A DNA stretch of 64,000 nucleotides from Euborellia annulipes (lineage: Eukaryota > Arthropoda > Insecta > Dermaptera > Anisolabididae). Below the pieces are notes generated by a model. The model searched no databases, was not told the origin of the DNA, and saw only the letters and a program-made list of their open reading frames with translations. Below are positions 11,185 through 22,167 of this stretch, piece after piece (position 1 is the stretch's first letter; each line of letters begins with the position of its first letter). The stretch spans positions 62,001-126,000 of the forward strand of contig JAKCPI010015033.1 in assembly GCA_023213315.1 (NCBI GenBank), in the 5' to 3' direction. Position numbers and translations under genes: made by a program.

Positions 11185-11335
11185 GGTTTTTTCGGCATTG
11201 GAGGCCATTTAGACCCCGTCCCTATTTATTTAAATTGATTGGTAGCCAACTCAATTTAAATAAACGGGACGGGATGCGAACTCGCTGGGAGCGAATGGTT
11301 GGAAGATCAATTTACAGGAGGGCCTCTTTGGGGGA
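11185..11335 (-). repeat. S2 SINE copy
   Basis: Minus strand: GAGTTCGCATCCCGTC (B box), the AATTTAAATAAATAGGGACG body and TCTAAATGGCCTCCAATGCC tail; head worn. Confidence 0.55.
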
Positions 11336-11564
11336 TCAACATTTTTTAAATAATTACTTCAAATTCTAGCACCATTAAGGTGATTTGATGGTTTAAAATA
11401 AATGTAAACATATATTTTAGATAAAAATACCTCCTAAGTCTGTAGAGAGGAGCCGCTAAGTTTTTTCGTGCATGCCTCCCTACCCGGCCACTATAGACAA
11501 ATGCGTTTAAGACGTTGTCACGTCAAAATGATAGCCCTAATTGCTTTAGATGACTAGTTTTGAA

Positions 11565-11925
11565 AATGATAACAGGTGAAGGCTAGGCTCTTGGCAATGA
11601 GAAAAATAACTTTTTAGAGTGTTTTCTCCGAATATTTCAAAGGCATTTAATAGCACTTCTTCATCAGCGGCTGTACAAATAAAATGAAATAAATAATTAG
11701 AGTGAGTTTATACATATTTAAATATAGAAATCAAAATTAACAATGTTATGATTTTATGATTTCTATATTTAAATATGTATAAACTCACTCTAATTATTTA
11801 TTTTATTTTATTTGTACAGCCGCTGATGAAGAAGTGCTATTAAATGCCTTCGAAATATTCGGAGAAAACACTCTAAAAAGTTATTTTTCTCATTGCCAAG
11901 AGCCTAGCCTTCACCTGTTATCATT
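11565..11925. repeat. 361-bp palindrome
   Basis: Arms from ATGATAACAGGTGAAGGC to its mirror, loop near 11745, almost no mismatch. Each arm has CTGATGA-A-GAAG...CTTC-GAAAT-ATT. It sits inside a wider inverted repeat with arms near 11020-11160 and 12050-12190. Confidence 0.7.
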
Positions 11926-12079
11926 CATATTACTTGGCACGCCACATCCTTTTGTATAGTTTTTAAAATTTTCAAATTTTTCTCAGTGGGGGCGGTCGCC
12001 CCTCCGGTCCCCCCCCCCCCCTCCTTTAATCCGTCCCTGCAAGAAGGACATATTTCTGTTGACGTCAAACAAATATACA

Positions 12080-12123
12080 GCCCTGAAGATGATTGTTGTA
12101 ATTCGAAACTGTATTAAGTCGGC
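12080..12123 (+). ncRNA. Hammerhead-ribozyme-like motif with its own stem III
   Basis: GCC (stem I), CTGAAGA, T, a weak stem II (GATT...ATTC), GAA, ACT-GTATTA-AGT (stem III hairpin), C, GGC (stem I). It lies in the right outer arm of the palindrome system at 11020-12190. Confidence 0.45.
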
Positions 12124-12262
12124 CAATGTTTGAATTAATATAAATATAATAGGGTAAGAGAAAGTAAAAATATCTGCGTTATTTTATTTCTTAAAAAAAC
12201 CGAACGAATAAGAAACTGCCGGATTATAATTCTATATAAAACTTGGTTGGGAATCGTATTTA

Positions 12263-12440
12263 AAAGTCTGGTGTGACTGGTCGCACAGCACACAACTTTC
12301 TCTTAGCTTCAGTCAGAGAAAGTTGTGTTCTGTGCTTGTCACACCAGACTTTTTGTGTCGACATATATTTAGTTTCCACCGAAATATTATAATTCAAGAT
12401 GTAAAATTTATAAGTATGGGCAAATATTTATATTTGTTGT
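12263..12440 (+). mobile_element. H element, 5' fragment
   Basis: Hairpin at 12268-12350 plus the first ~90 bases of the body; truncated where a unit shared with 47174-47262 begins. An isolated 3' tip GGTAAGAGAAAGTA lies just upstream at 12153-12166. Confidence 0.6.
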
Positions 12441-14073
12441 TGGTATAGAAAACACATGGATAGTGCTTAACTTTGGCAGTCCCTGTACAGTAAATACTGT
12501 ATATTAGACACTATTATACGTTTATGCCAGAGGGTGTTATCCGATATAAACGGGACTGGAAGTGCTGACTCCAGAGTATCTTTCCATCGTTAAAATGCAA
12601 CCTATTCTGAACATATTAGCCTTCAGAAAACTCTTGACCTCTTGGACTATTTGGGAGATATTAAGAAAAAAACCTATTAATCAAACTGGGTTAAAATTTT
12701 ACAGAAAAAATGAATCTGGATTGAGTGAATTTTTTTTTTTTTTGCAATTTCTTAATTTTGTTTAAAACGTAGTTTTGTACAGCGAGGGTCAATATTAAAG
12801 ACTCCCCCCCCCCCCAATGTGATTATTTAATTATTTAAATTTCTAGATGAATTCTTTTCTATTTTTCATATTTTATTTAAAAACAATAAAATAATCACAT
12901 GGAGGAGCTTAAAGCTTTTTTGCCCCTCAGTGTACAATTTTTGCCACGATCTCGATATGTTGACAGGTGAGAGAAATTAAAACGTCAAGTCATGCGCGTT
13001 TTCTTCTTTCAAAATAAATATGTTTAATTAGCTATGAGTCAAAAAAAAAAAAAAAAAAAAATGATTTTAAATCGAATAGAATATTTGATTTTAATAGCAC
13101 TTATGTAAAAAGTGTCGCTGGACTTGGCTTCGTTTTTTTTCTCTTTGGACTTTTTGCCCCGAGTTGAGAGCAAAGTTTTTATTTGAAAGTAGTTCGTACG
13201 CAATTTTGAAATTTCACTGTATATACGTATGTATATTTTTTGCATTTTAAACACAGTTAGACTTTGAACTCTGATATGAGAGAATTGAATATAAAATATG
13301 AAATAGTTTTTTTTTTAATGATCAGAAATGATAAGATTAGAATTGAAAAAAAAAAAAAAAAAAAAAAAAAAAAACAGAAGGAATGTGATTGATCCTGGAG
13401 TATATCGAGTATGATCGTATATAAGATCTTTTGTGAAAACATTTCGAGTAACCAAATTAAAAGTGGGCAGCTATATGAAATTATTGAACTGAAACAATCA
13501 AAAAAACTCGACAGAGAAATTGGGCATCTCGACTTGAAAGACAAATAAGCAATCTAATAACAAGCATACTGATTGCAAATCAACAGCGAATCCCAACGGT
13601 GCCTAATAATTCTAACCCCCGCCTTCCCCTCTCAACAACGACAACAAACAAAAATTTTAAAATAAATATGGAATTATAAATAAATGAAATATAAATAATT
13701 TATCTTATTTGTAATTGATAAAAAAAATGAATTTCGTATATAAAATAATCAATCAAAACATTAATTCGTTTGTGAATAACAAATTCACTCTTGTTGAATA
13801 ATCTAATCGCCTAATGCAATTCCTGCTCAACTAGAGGAAGAAAAATCTGATGTGCTCTCCCACCAGTTTTTTTGATATACACTGCGCGTCAAAAACAACG
13901 AAACATTTTGTTTCTCCTCTTCAGAAGAAGACCTGTTTTAATCTACCCTAATGTTTTTTTTTTAATAAAATAGACAGAAAAACTGTAGATATTCAATTAG
14001 GAGAGGACGGGAGCCTTCCCGGGACACAGCAGCCAAGTAAAAATAAAAATCGATATATATATATCCTGTCGCT

Positions 14074-14106
14074 GACGTTTCGAGCGGTAGTCGCACTCAT
14101 CTTCAG
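14074..14106 (-). ncRNA. Hammerhead-ribozyme-like motif
   Basis: Minus strand: CTGAAGA, T, GAG...CTC, GAA, ACGT, C; stem I has four pairs with one mismatch. It lies between the two arms of a palindrome (13998-14172, arms GGGACACAGCAGCC and mirror). Confidence 0.4.
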
Positions 14107-14589
14107 GGCAATTCTGCTTGCCCTAAAGATGGCTGCTGTGTCCCGGGACGGCTCCCGCCCTCTCCTAATTGTAATTATTTATTAAAATGATATGGATTTG
14201 TGTTAAATTTACTTAGAAATATAGAAGATATTTACAATATCATTAAGGTAGATTAGAACAGGTCTTTTTAAGAAGGAACAGAAATGTTGTTCTTCGTCTC
14301 CATGGGGGGGAACATTCGACAGTTACGGAAATGTCTAGCAACTTTGTCCCTAGCCCTTAAGACCTGAAATTTAGCGTATATGAAGGCAAGAAGAGTGAGC
14401 ATTTATGAAAATTAAGAGTTGATGTTTCAACGAGTGATCTAATCAAAACGAAAACCAAAATTCAGCCCTCACTAAGAGTTTGCTTCCCATATTTTTGACT
14501 AAAAGTCATTTGACTGGTGTAAAAAAAAGAATATTGTGCATAAAATAAAATTAAGGTGTTATTATAAAAAAGATAAAGAGAAGAGATAC

Positions 14590-14703
14590 CTTGAAATAGG
14601 GACTGGCTGCAGCCAAGATCACTTTGTGAGCGTGAAAGAGTTCAGTGCCAACTTCAAGAACAACGTCGGTGAGCATGTGGTGGCTCCTCATCATATTTAA
14701 CAT
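14590..14703 (-). CDS. Keap1: Keap1 orthologue, coding exon 2 (first half of BTB domain)
   Basis: This 114-bp exon (residues 48-85) opens after a CAG acceptor and closes at a GTATCT donor, phase 0 on both sides. It encodes MMRSHHMLTDVVLEVG and FHAHKVILAAASPYFK, the classic start of a BTB/POZ fold: the buried D-V-x-L-x-V strand, the HxHKxxLAAxSPYF helix used in homodimerisation, and the surface that later helps contact Cul3. It joins in frame to exon 1 upstream and exon 3 downstream. Confidence 0.93.
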
Positions 14704-15386
14704 CTGAAAAACAATCACAATTTTTATTTCTTATAAAATAAGAATTAATCGAGAAGGTCTGGGCCTTGGCACAGGAGTTACTTGCATGGGCTCCCATTGG
14801 TCTAAATAAGGAAGGTTCTCTTTTGAAGGAAAAAATAAAAATTAATATGATTGTCGCTTGATGGAAGAGATTACTTGACCAAGATAATAAGCGTATTATG
14901 GTTTAGGTTAAAAATTAACCATTTTCAAAGCCTAAAAGTTATTTTAAAACATCTGTGTTAGTATCATAATTTGAAATTTAATGTTGGTATCATACATTTC
15001 CATGAGAATTGTATAATATTATTAATTAACACAAAGACACTTAGCCCTATACATCAATTATATACGAGTGCATATAACAACCTTTGTAAATAATAAAAAA
15101 TCTTTTACAGAGGTTGTTTATAAAAAAAAATCTGAAATTAGTTTAAAAATAAAACAAAATTAAGATCTTGTTATGCATATATATATATTTATATAGTTTG
15201 TGTTTAGGGCTAAGTGTCTTTGTGGTTATTAATAATATTATACGATTCTCACCAAACTCATAATGTGAATATGGAAATGTATGATACTAAACATGTTTTT
15301 TAAGAACGTTTGGGCCTTTAAAATGGTTAATTTTTAAACGAAACCATAATACTGCGCTTAATGGTCTTAAGAATTCCAGTGAAAGA

Positions 15387-15700
15387 AAAAATCTGGTGTG
15401 ACATTTATATTCTGTTACAATGGCAACCTTTTCTCCCATCTTTCCTATGAAGTACAAGAGTAAAGTGGGCTTCAAACAATTTCAAGGGCAAAATGAGAAT
15501 ATACATTTTAAAGAGCATCTAATACACAATTGATTTTTGAATTTTAATCAAAATCGTTGTAGCGAATTTTGAGAAAATTGAAAAAAAAAACTGAAAAACT
15601 ACATTAGTAAAGTACTAGTACTTTTTGGTCGATTTTGTTTAAAAGCTTCGTGTCACGTCCCAGGGGGGTACCTTACAAAAATATAAATTCTCTTCAATCA
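15387..15700 (+). mobile_element. H element, partial copy lacking the hairpin
   Basis: AAAATCTGGTGTGAC is fused straight to the body (ATTTATATTCTGTTAC), deleting the hairpin; the body runs to the GTCCCAGGGGGGTA segment and then continues into unrelated sequence. Confidence 0.55.
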
Positions 15701-16678
15701 AGCGACATATCAATTCTCTTGTCTAGTTTCGGATCCAAAAAGACAAACGAAGCTCCTTTCCACTCGAAGATTTATCAAAATAACTTTTTTAGAATGATGC
15801 TCAGAGGACAGGGCCTAGAAGGCATTGAACACCCCCAAAGAAGAGAATCAAGTGGAATCAAGGCTCAAAATGAATTGAGAAAACAAAAAAATGCCCTTTG
15901 CTTTAAACTATAGTTGGCGTCTTTGATTTGACTCCCTCTGGCATTGCACTCAATCCGTTTGCTCCGAATAATGCATAAGGGCTTTTATCTAATGAATTGA
16001 TCATTTTGCTCTCTAGTCAAATTAAGAGGAAACATTTGATATTTGTAATGGAAGTTTATTTGAAATGACATCTCTATTTTGGGAAAGTTTTTGAGAATTA
16101 AGAAACGTATCTTATCAGTGATAATGATTGAATTCTTTTGTTGCTTAATCAAAATGATGGGATGGAACTTGTAAAGTCAAGTTTAACGTAATATTAAACA
16201 ATTACTTGCAAAATATAGTCTAATAATAATAATAAAAAATTATCTTCTATTTTCATCTGATAATCCACCGGATAGTAAATCTAACAATTTCTTTTTATCA
16301 AGAGTGATATAATTTGCGAAATTTGCTTATCATCATTTTTATGTTTTGCTTAGAAACTCCCTCTGACACTTAAGCCTAGCGATTATAACAGAGGTAAAGC
16401 CCTCAGGGTAAAGCTCCCTCCCCCTCTCGAGAGCCACATCCAGAGAACACTTGTTTGAAACTGCCTGATGAAGATTTTAAGGCATAGGAGAAACTCTCGA
16501 CAATCCTTCGAAAATAAATAAAGATATCGTAGGAGGGAAATTCAGAAGCCAAGATTCTTGGATTGCATTCGTTTGTAGGATCAATTGATTTGTGGAACGG
16601 AGTGTCTTGGGATTCTAGACCTCTGCTAAATGTGAAAAATTTGTTGTTAGTTCTTGAGCGCAGAGATTAGGTGAGGTC

Positions 16679-16732
16679 CATGGGCGTAACCAGAGAATTT
16701 GGCTGGGGGGGCACCCGATAGTTACGCCCATG
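16679..16732. mobile_element. 54-bp hAT-like mini-MITE
   Basis: Ends CATGGGCGTAAC and exact mirror; flanked by GTGAGGTC and TTGAGGTC (7 of 8 identical). Contains GGGGGGG. Confidence 0.65.
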
Positions 16733-16929
16733 TTGAGGTCATACTATCTTTGTTAAGTTGATCAAGAACTGTGGCTGTAGGCTTAATGGTGATGGTGTCA
16801 GGTAAATAACAGCCAAATTTTCTTTTATTTTAATTCTCACCCTCGCCGCTCACGTTTCGGCCCGAGGTCTAGGCTATCTTCAGAGCCGGCTGGTAATAAT
16901 CAAAATGTGTGGAAATGTAAAATGTAAAG

Positions 16930-17095
16930 AAAGATATTTCTTGGAGTTTTTCCAATAGAGTGTAAATTAGCCTGTCTATTTATCGGTTAGGGAAATTTGA
17001 GATGTTTTGTTTGGGTAAATGGCGAGCGCTTACTTGCCAGGGGAGTTGACAATTTGAATTTAAAATTTCGACCTCGTAGCCCTTGAGATAATTTC
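16930..17095 (+). repeat. Direct repeat, copy 1
   Basis: About 150 bases (GGAGTTTTTCCAATAGAGTG to TTTAAAATTTCGA) repeated almost identically at 24656-24785. Family unknown. Confidence 0.6.
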
Positions 17096-17259
17096 TTTTT
17101 TTTGTGTGTTTTGTTTGTTGTTGTATTTAAATTTCCCCTAGGTTTGTTTGAACCTAGCCACCGAGGACTGGTGCCTCTTAGGGGGCCGTTCATAAATTTT
17201 TTATTTAAATAATTTCGTTTTCCCGGCAATATATTATATGTAATATAATGGGAAATACT

Positions 17260-17367
17260 CTTGGGCGTAACTAGGAGGATCCCCCCCCCCCCAAAGAAAC
17301 AATAACCTTCCAGGCCCCTAGGAGGATCGTTGGTCCCCCCCAGCCAAATTTCCTAGCTACGCTCATG
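17260..17367. mobile_element. 108-bp hAT-like mini-MITE, 8-bp duplication GAAATACT
   Basis: Ends CTTGGGCGTAACTAGG and mirror of CATGAGCGTAGCTAGG, flanked by exact GAAATACT (17252-17259, 17368-17375). Contains a 14-base C run. Confidence 0.7.
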
Positions 17368-17903
17368 GAAATACTGTGCGTAATATTATGTCAAATTTGT
17401 TTTTATAAGTAAAAAAATCACTATTTTAAAAACGAATAAAATATAGCCTTATTATTGAGTAAGAATCTACAATATTTTATAAAAGTTTATGCCTTCTAGC
17501 CTTCTGATGTAGAGGGATGGGGAAGTAGAAACAAAAAATATCCCCCTCCCCCTTCCCTTCTCTAAGCCCTGACTTAGAGACTTTATCTACATGTATAAAT
17601 GAAATAAACCCCATGTTTGCCTTGCTTTCATTAATATCTTCTTCACTAATTTAAGAAATATTCAATGATTCTGGGAGTGACTTAGAAAAAGAACAAATTT
17701 ACGCAATAATTTGATATCAGATTGAATTCTTTGACGCATCTTATTTAAAATTTTCATAGGAAAAAGTAATGAGTTGTTAAGGCAAAAGTCAATTGCCGCC
17801 GGTGTGTAATCTGCGTGTAGTGTATGTAATAGGTGAGGTGAGAGAAAAAAAAGAAAAAAATGCAAAGTGCTTTTACAAAAGGGAGTTTTTTTTTTTTGCT
17901 CAC

Positions 17904-18044
17904 CTTCATGGCATCCTTGATGTAATTGCCCATGCAGAAAGTCATATCTCCGCTATCACTGTTGGTGTCATGGAAGCTTGCTTCGGGTTTCTCTCGTTCC
18001 CATTCGACATCCTTCATGCCCATAAAACATTCTTCATCTTCCAT
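17904..18044 (-). CDS. Keap1: Keap1 orthologue, coding exon 1 (start codon, N-terminus)
   Basis: Keap1 is the BTB-Kelch substrate adaptor of the Cullin-3 ubiquitin ligase; it binds CncC/Nrf2 in the cytoplasm and senses electrophiles. This exon encodes residues 1-47: an acidic start, then DMTFCMGNYIKDAMK, which lines up with the segment just before the BTB fold in arthropod Keap1. The start at 18044 is favoured because an in-frame TGA lies 15 bases upstream with no ATG between. The exon ends in CATGAAG followed by a GTGAGC donor, phase 0. The five exons found encode 283 residues (BTB plus BACK). The Kelch propeller is missing only because the gene runs off the low-coordinate edge. Introns are about 3.2, 5.8, 4.3 and 2.4 kb, all filled with repeats. 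Identification is by eye from strong family resemblance. Confidence 0.9.
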
Positions 18045-18560
18045 GATGTCCTTGCTTCACTTTTTCTGTTAAGAGTTAATACGCACGCACGCACCCCCAC
18101 ACACACACACACACACTGCTCTCTTTTGTTGTCGATATCTCACTTTTTTCTTATCGGGATTTCACGGTGACTGTCCAAAATGACTAGACAATTTATTAAA
18201 ATGGATGGAATATAATATTTAGTTATATTTTTTTAATAAATAAATAAATTCAAAAAATAAATAAATAAATAACTAGTTTATTTTTTTATCAATTCTTCTC
18301 TCCATTCCTATAGGCATGTGTTAGAATAAGATACGAGTCGAGGACGTTCATCTTTCGCTCGTTCAGAGGGTGATTCCATTTATTGGCTGCTCTGAATTTC
18401 TTCTTTGCTTCGCACACACACACACACAGACACTCTCGTTTTGTTTTTCACACAAATTTTGAAGAAAATATTTTTTTTTGATGTCTAATATATTTGTGTC
18501 TATTCATGCTCGTGTAAGCAGTTTTCGCGCTTTGTCATTGCGGTGTGGCTTATCAAAAAC
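18045..18560 (-). promoter_or_regulatory. Probable 5' leader/promoter area of Keap1
   Basis: This is the 516 bases upstream of the Keap1 start codon. It holds CA-type simple repeats at about 18100-18115 and 18415-18428, T-rich tracts and a TGA just before the start. I see no convincing TATA box, initiator or antioxidant-response element, and no splice acceptor next to the ATG, so leader and promoter cannot be separated. The assignment rests on position alone. Confidence 0.3.
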
Positions 18561-19254
18561 AAATACAAAAGTAATTTATTTATAATATAAGGAAAAATTT
18601 TTTTAATAAGAGTCTTGATTATTTTGGAATTTCTTTTCAAGAAGGAAATCTGAAAAAGAAAAGAAAAATTCACTTAGATAGTAGAATTTATCATCTGACC
18701 TTTTACTGTATAATTATACGGTTCATAGAAAAGTATTCTAATCAGTGAGATTGGCCAAATTTAGATCTCTTCGAGAATAATAAGGAACGGGGGCTGGTCG
18801 GGACATGGCAATGGATACAGTCAAGAGGGTGAGGCCGACGGGGCACGTCTGCCCATTGACAAAAGCCCCCACCTGATACAAATGTAATAAAAATATTTAA
18901 AATTCGAATTGAGGAATTTTTTTATAAGTAAACTTGCTAAACAAGACCAGCGCGCTAGCAACTGCACCAAGGCCCGAGGACCGTCTGCCAAATTAAATTA
19001 TAATTATTTATCAAAAAATAATTGAGAAATTTAACTCGAAAAAGATGTTTCAATCGCCATTAATTTGAGAAGGATGGAGTTGGTCGTTTTCTGCAGGGTA
19101 TAGTCGGCGCCACATCAAGTGCCCGAGAGTGAAGCCTTGAGCTTAGGCAACCAACCAAAATGTTTAGCCGTCGGACGCGTTGCTGTATAATAAAGAAACA
19201 AGTGTTTTATTTCTTGGACAAAAATGATAAGTATAATTATTAAAAACAAATAAT

Positions 19255-19930
19255 TTTATTTTTGGTTAACAGATGCGCGGCGCCATCACGTTTCGGCCAC
19301 CATGGGAGCTGATAGCCATCAGAACTGAAAAAAAATACATACACACATGGTCATATTTAGTCAAAGAATTATTTTATCATTAAATAGAGAATACAATTTA
19401 ATATTTATTAATTCAAATAGCCGACAAAAGTTAGGGTGCCACCGGGAGTTTGGGTCCATTTCTCCTGATGGTAGGGCACACTACAAATCGGTACATCCGT
19501 GGTGCGACTCCCGACTTTTGTCCGCTATTTGAATTATAAATATTAAATTGTATTCTATTTTATTGATAAAATAATTCTTTGACTAAATATGATCATACGG
19601 GTATCTTCAGACTGCATTAAATATCGCCTGGTGAGAATGCTGAGTGGCGAAAGTCGGAAAATTCATTAATCCTCCCAAACGTTGTCAAAACGTCTTCTCT
19701 TTGGGGTGCCAAAGTGGCATTCCATTCTTTGCTATTGATTCTGGCCTATTCATTTGTTGCCCGGCTATTTACAATAAATGTGCCTGTTTATAAAACTTTC
19801 AAACGTCTTTTCTCGAATTGTTCAATTTCTGTCTTTCGCCACTCAGCAGGCGATATGTACGTATGTATTATTTTTCAGTTCTGATGATGGGTCTCATGGT
19901 GGCCGAAACGTGATGGCGCACCTGTTCCGG
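19255..19930. repeat. Foldback with MITE insertion
   Basis: Inner arms 19353-19470 / 19500-19592 (AGTCAAAGAATTATTTTATC and mirror) and outer arms 19262-19352 / 19590-19930 (GCGCCATCACGTTTCGGCC and mirror). The right arm is split by the MITE 19621-19856. Confidence 0.6.
19621..19856. mobile_element. MITE, TCGCCTGCTGAG family, copy 2
   Basis: Ends ATATCGCCTG...GCTGAGTGGCGAAAG and mirror CTTTCGCCACTCAGC...CGATAT. It interrupts the right arm of the foldback 19255-19930. Confidence 0.65.
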
Positions 19931-20199
19931 GAGGTGATTCTTCACCTCGAAAGCAACAAAAAAGTTTCTCTTCACCGTTTGGGCGCAACCTCAATTTTTG
20001 TTTTTTCCGAAAGAGACGAGTTTTTCAAAAATACGGTCATATTTCTTCAACTATTGCCCGTACAGCAAATTTGAAAACACCGAAGGAAGGCTCATTGAAA
20101 ACAAAACATTCTAAACCTATTTTTTTGATACGGTTATAATGGTCGACATTTGAAAAAATTTTAAATCACTAAAGTTGGGCAGATTTCACAAAAACTTCT

Positions 20200-20232
<33 letters not shown>

Positions 20233-20327
20233 GAATGGGTGCATAAGGTCCGAAGACCTATAATGACCAATAGTCACATGCAGCCAGGAAGAAAATAAAA
20301 ACAAAAGGAGAAGCATAAAGGGGAAAC

Positions 20328-21134
20328 TCAACTGCGGGAACTGAGAAGATGCCTGTTGAGGTTAGACTTGAAAGTCTGAAGATTGTAGGTTTTGGGGAAG
20401 ATAGACGCAGGGAGCTTGTTCCAATCACGGGAGGTCATGGGGACAAAGGAAGAATGAAATTGATTTGTTCTGTTAGTCGTGATCTGAACAGCATAGGGTT
20501 GCTGGGAAGATGCCTCTCTTGTGTTCCGTGAATATGTTGCATTGGATGGGATAATTGATTTTAATTCGGCAGAGCATTGACCATGGTAATACCTGTAGAA
20601 GAGAGATAGTGAAGATACTCTTCTTCTATGATCTAGTGACTGTAGGGATGCAGTAAGGGTAGAATCACCTATCAGTCTAATTGCACGCCTCTGTATGGCT
20701 TCCAAGGAGGAGAGAGCGTCTTTCGACGCCCCTCGCCAAAGGTGGGAACAATATTCAAGACACGGCCGAATTTGGGCTTTATAGAGGATTAGGAGTTGTT
20801 GGGAGGAAAAGTAACGCTTCGTTTTGAATAGGAAACCCAATTTCCTTGCGGTAGATTTAACCACAGAAGAGATGTGGTTGCTCCAGGAGAGATCAGATGT
20901 AATTGTCACTCCAAGAACAGAAAATGAATCTTTGAACTCGAGACTATTATTGCTGTAAATAAGGGGAGGGCAAATCCTATTTTTTTGTCTAGAAATTAAA
21001 CAACATTGGGTTTTTTGGGAATTGAATTTTACTTGATTGAGGTTTCCCCATTCCTCCAAGAGACCAAGATCATCATTTATCGACGACACAGCCCCCAGAC
21101 GACCAGTGGATGAGGTTTCACCAGTCCTGACTGA
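20328..21134 (-). pseudogene. Non-LTR retrotransposon, C-terminal part of reverse transcriptase ORF
   Basis: About 268 codons open on the minus strand. LGVTITSDLSWSNHISSVV, LYKAQIRPCLEYCSHLW, IQRRAIRLIG and RDWNKLPASIFP are hallmark C-terminal motifs of jockey/CR1-group elements. Below it come a short 3' UTR with a GGTCTTCGGACC hairpin and a poly-A tail (poly-T at 20200-20231 on the plus strand), so the 3' end is intact. Its upstream end (21134) abuts the inserted 1,033-bp palindrome; the reading frame resumes on the other side. Confidence 0.85.
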
Positions 21135-21316
21135 CAAGGGGAGTGCATAGCCTTGATAACACCGATTTGAACGAAAATTTTTTTATGTGTAGTACTTGAT
21201 GAAAAACGAATTCTGTTAAAGCCAGAGAACGCGCTTCTCAACGGTTCGTCTAAAAAAAAATGTTAAAGATTTTGCCTGCATGCCTTAAGCCGTTACTAAC
21301 AATAACATTTACAAAT

Positions 21317-21388
21317 GTCGCGATGGCTAGATCGGTAGGGCGCATTCTTTGTAAACAAAAATCCCGAGTTCGAATCTCGCTTGTGCAA
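21317..21388 (+). other. tRNA-like segment in left arm of the foldback element
   Basis: TGGCTAGATCGGTAGGG matches a pol III A box and GAGTTCGAATCTC a B box at tRNA spacing; TTTGTAA sits at the anticodon-loop position. The acceptor and anticodon stems pair poorly, so this is a tRNA-derived promoter remnant rather than a working tRNA gene. Confidence 0.5.
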
Positions 21389-21910
21389 CTATTTTTTTTT
21401 TGTGTAATTTATTTATTTTTCTTTGTTTCAGAATATTTTTTAATATTAATAAATAAATAAAAAGTTTTTTTTTAATTAATGGCATTTTATTTTCAACATG
21501 TTCTATATATTTAAAGAAAATTCAAATGCTTTCTGTCAAAAATATAATATAAGGAAATATTTAATATTATACTAGAAATATATTACTATTAATTGGACAC
21601 ATAAAAAAATATTGTCGTAACATGTTCAAAGTTCGGAAAATGACTGTTTAAAACATAAATATTATTATAAATTTATTTATGTGTCCAATTAATAGTAATA
21701 TATTTCTAGTATAGGCCTAATATTAAATATTTCCTTATATTATATTTTTGACAGAAAGCATTCGAATTTTCTTTAAATATATGGAACATGTTGAAAATAA
21801 AATGCCATTAATTAAAAAAAAACTTTTTATTTATTTATTAATATTAAAAAATATTCTGAAACAAAAAAAAAAAAAAATAAATAAATTACTCAAAAAAAAA
21901 AAAAAAAAAT

Positions 21911-21986
21911 AGTTGCACAAGGCGAGATTCGAACTCGGGATTTTTGTTTACAAAGAATGCGCCCTACCGATCTAGCCATTGCGACA
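21911..21986 (-). other. tRNA-like segment in right arm of the foldback element
   Basis: Mirror copy of the segment in the left arm, on the minus strand, with the same A and B boxes and almost no divergence. The two pol III-type promoters therefore point toward each other across the palindrome loop. Confidence 0.5.
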
Positions 21987-22167
21987 TTTGTAAATGTTAT
22001 TGTTAGTAACGGCTTAAGGCATGCAGGCAAAATCTTTAACATTTTTTTTTAGACGAACCGTTGAGAAGCGCGTTCTCTGGCTTTAACAGAATTCGTTTTT
22101 CATCAAGTACTACACATAAAAAAATTTTCGTTCAAATCGGTGTTATCAAGGCTATGCACTCCCCTTG

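Larger units (their letters stand above)
21135..22167. mobile_element. 1,033-bp palindromic foldback element inserted in a LINE
   Basis: Two arms of about 470 bp are near-perfect inverted repeats around a loop at about 21607-21680. The outer ends read CAAGGGGAGTGCATAGCC and its mirror. TGA directly repeats on both sides (21132-21134 and 22168-22170), a 3-bp target duplication; dropping one copy of TGA plus the element leaves the LINE frame uninterrupted. Each arm contains one tRNA-like segment and a long T or A tract. No protein is encoded. Three-base target sites occur in PIF/Harbinger and CACTA transposons; the ends match neither group clearly. Confidence 0.8.

Noticed and set aside
16987..17229. 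Lysine-rich minus-strand frame
   Set aside because: Contains part of the direct repeat also at 24656 and a low-complexity tract; not conserved there.
21316..21388. A functional tRNA-Thr gene
   Set aside because: A and B boxes fit, but acceptor and anticodon stems do not pair; a mirror copy lies in the other arm of a transposon.
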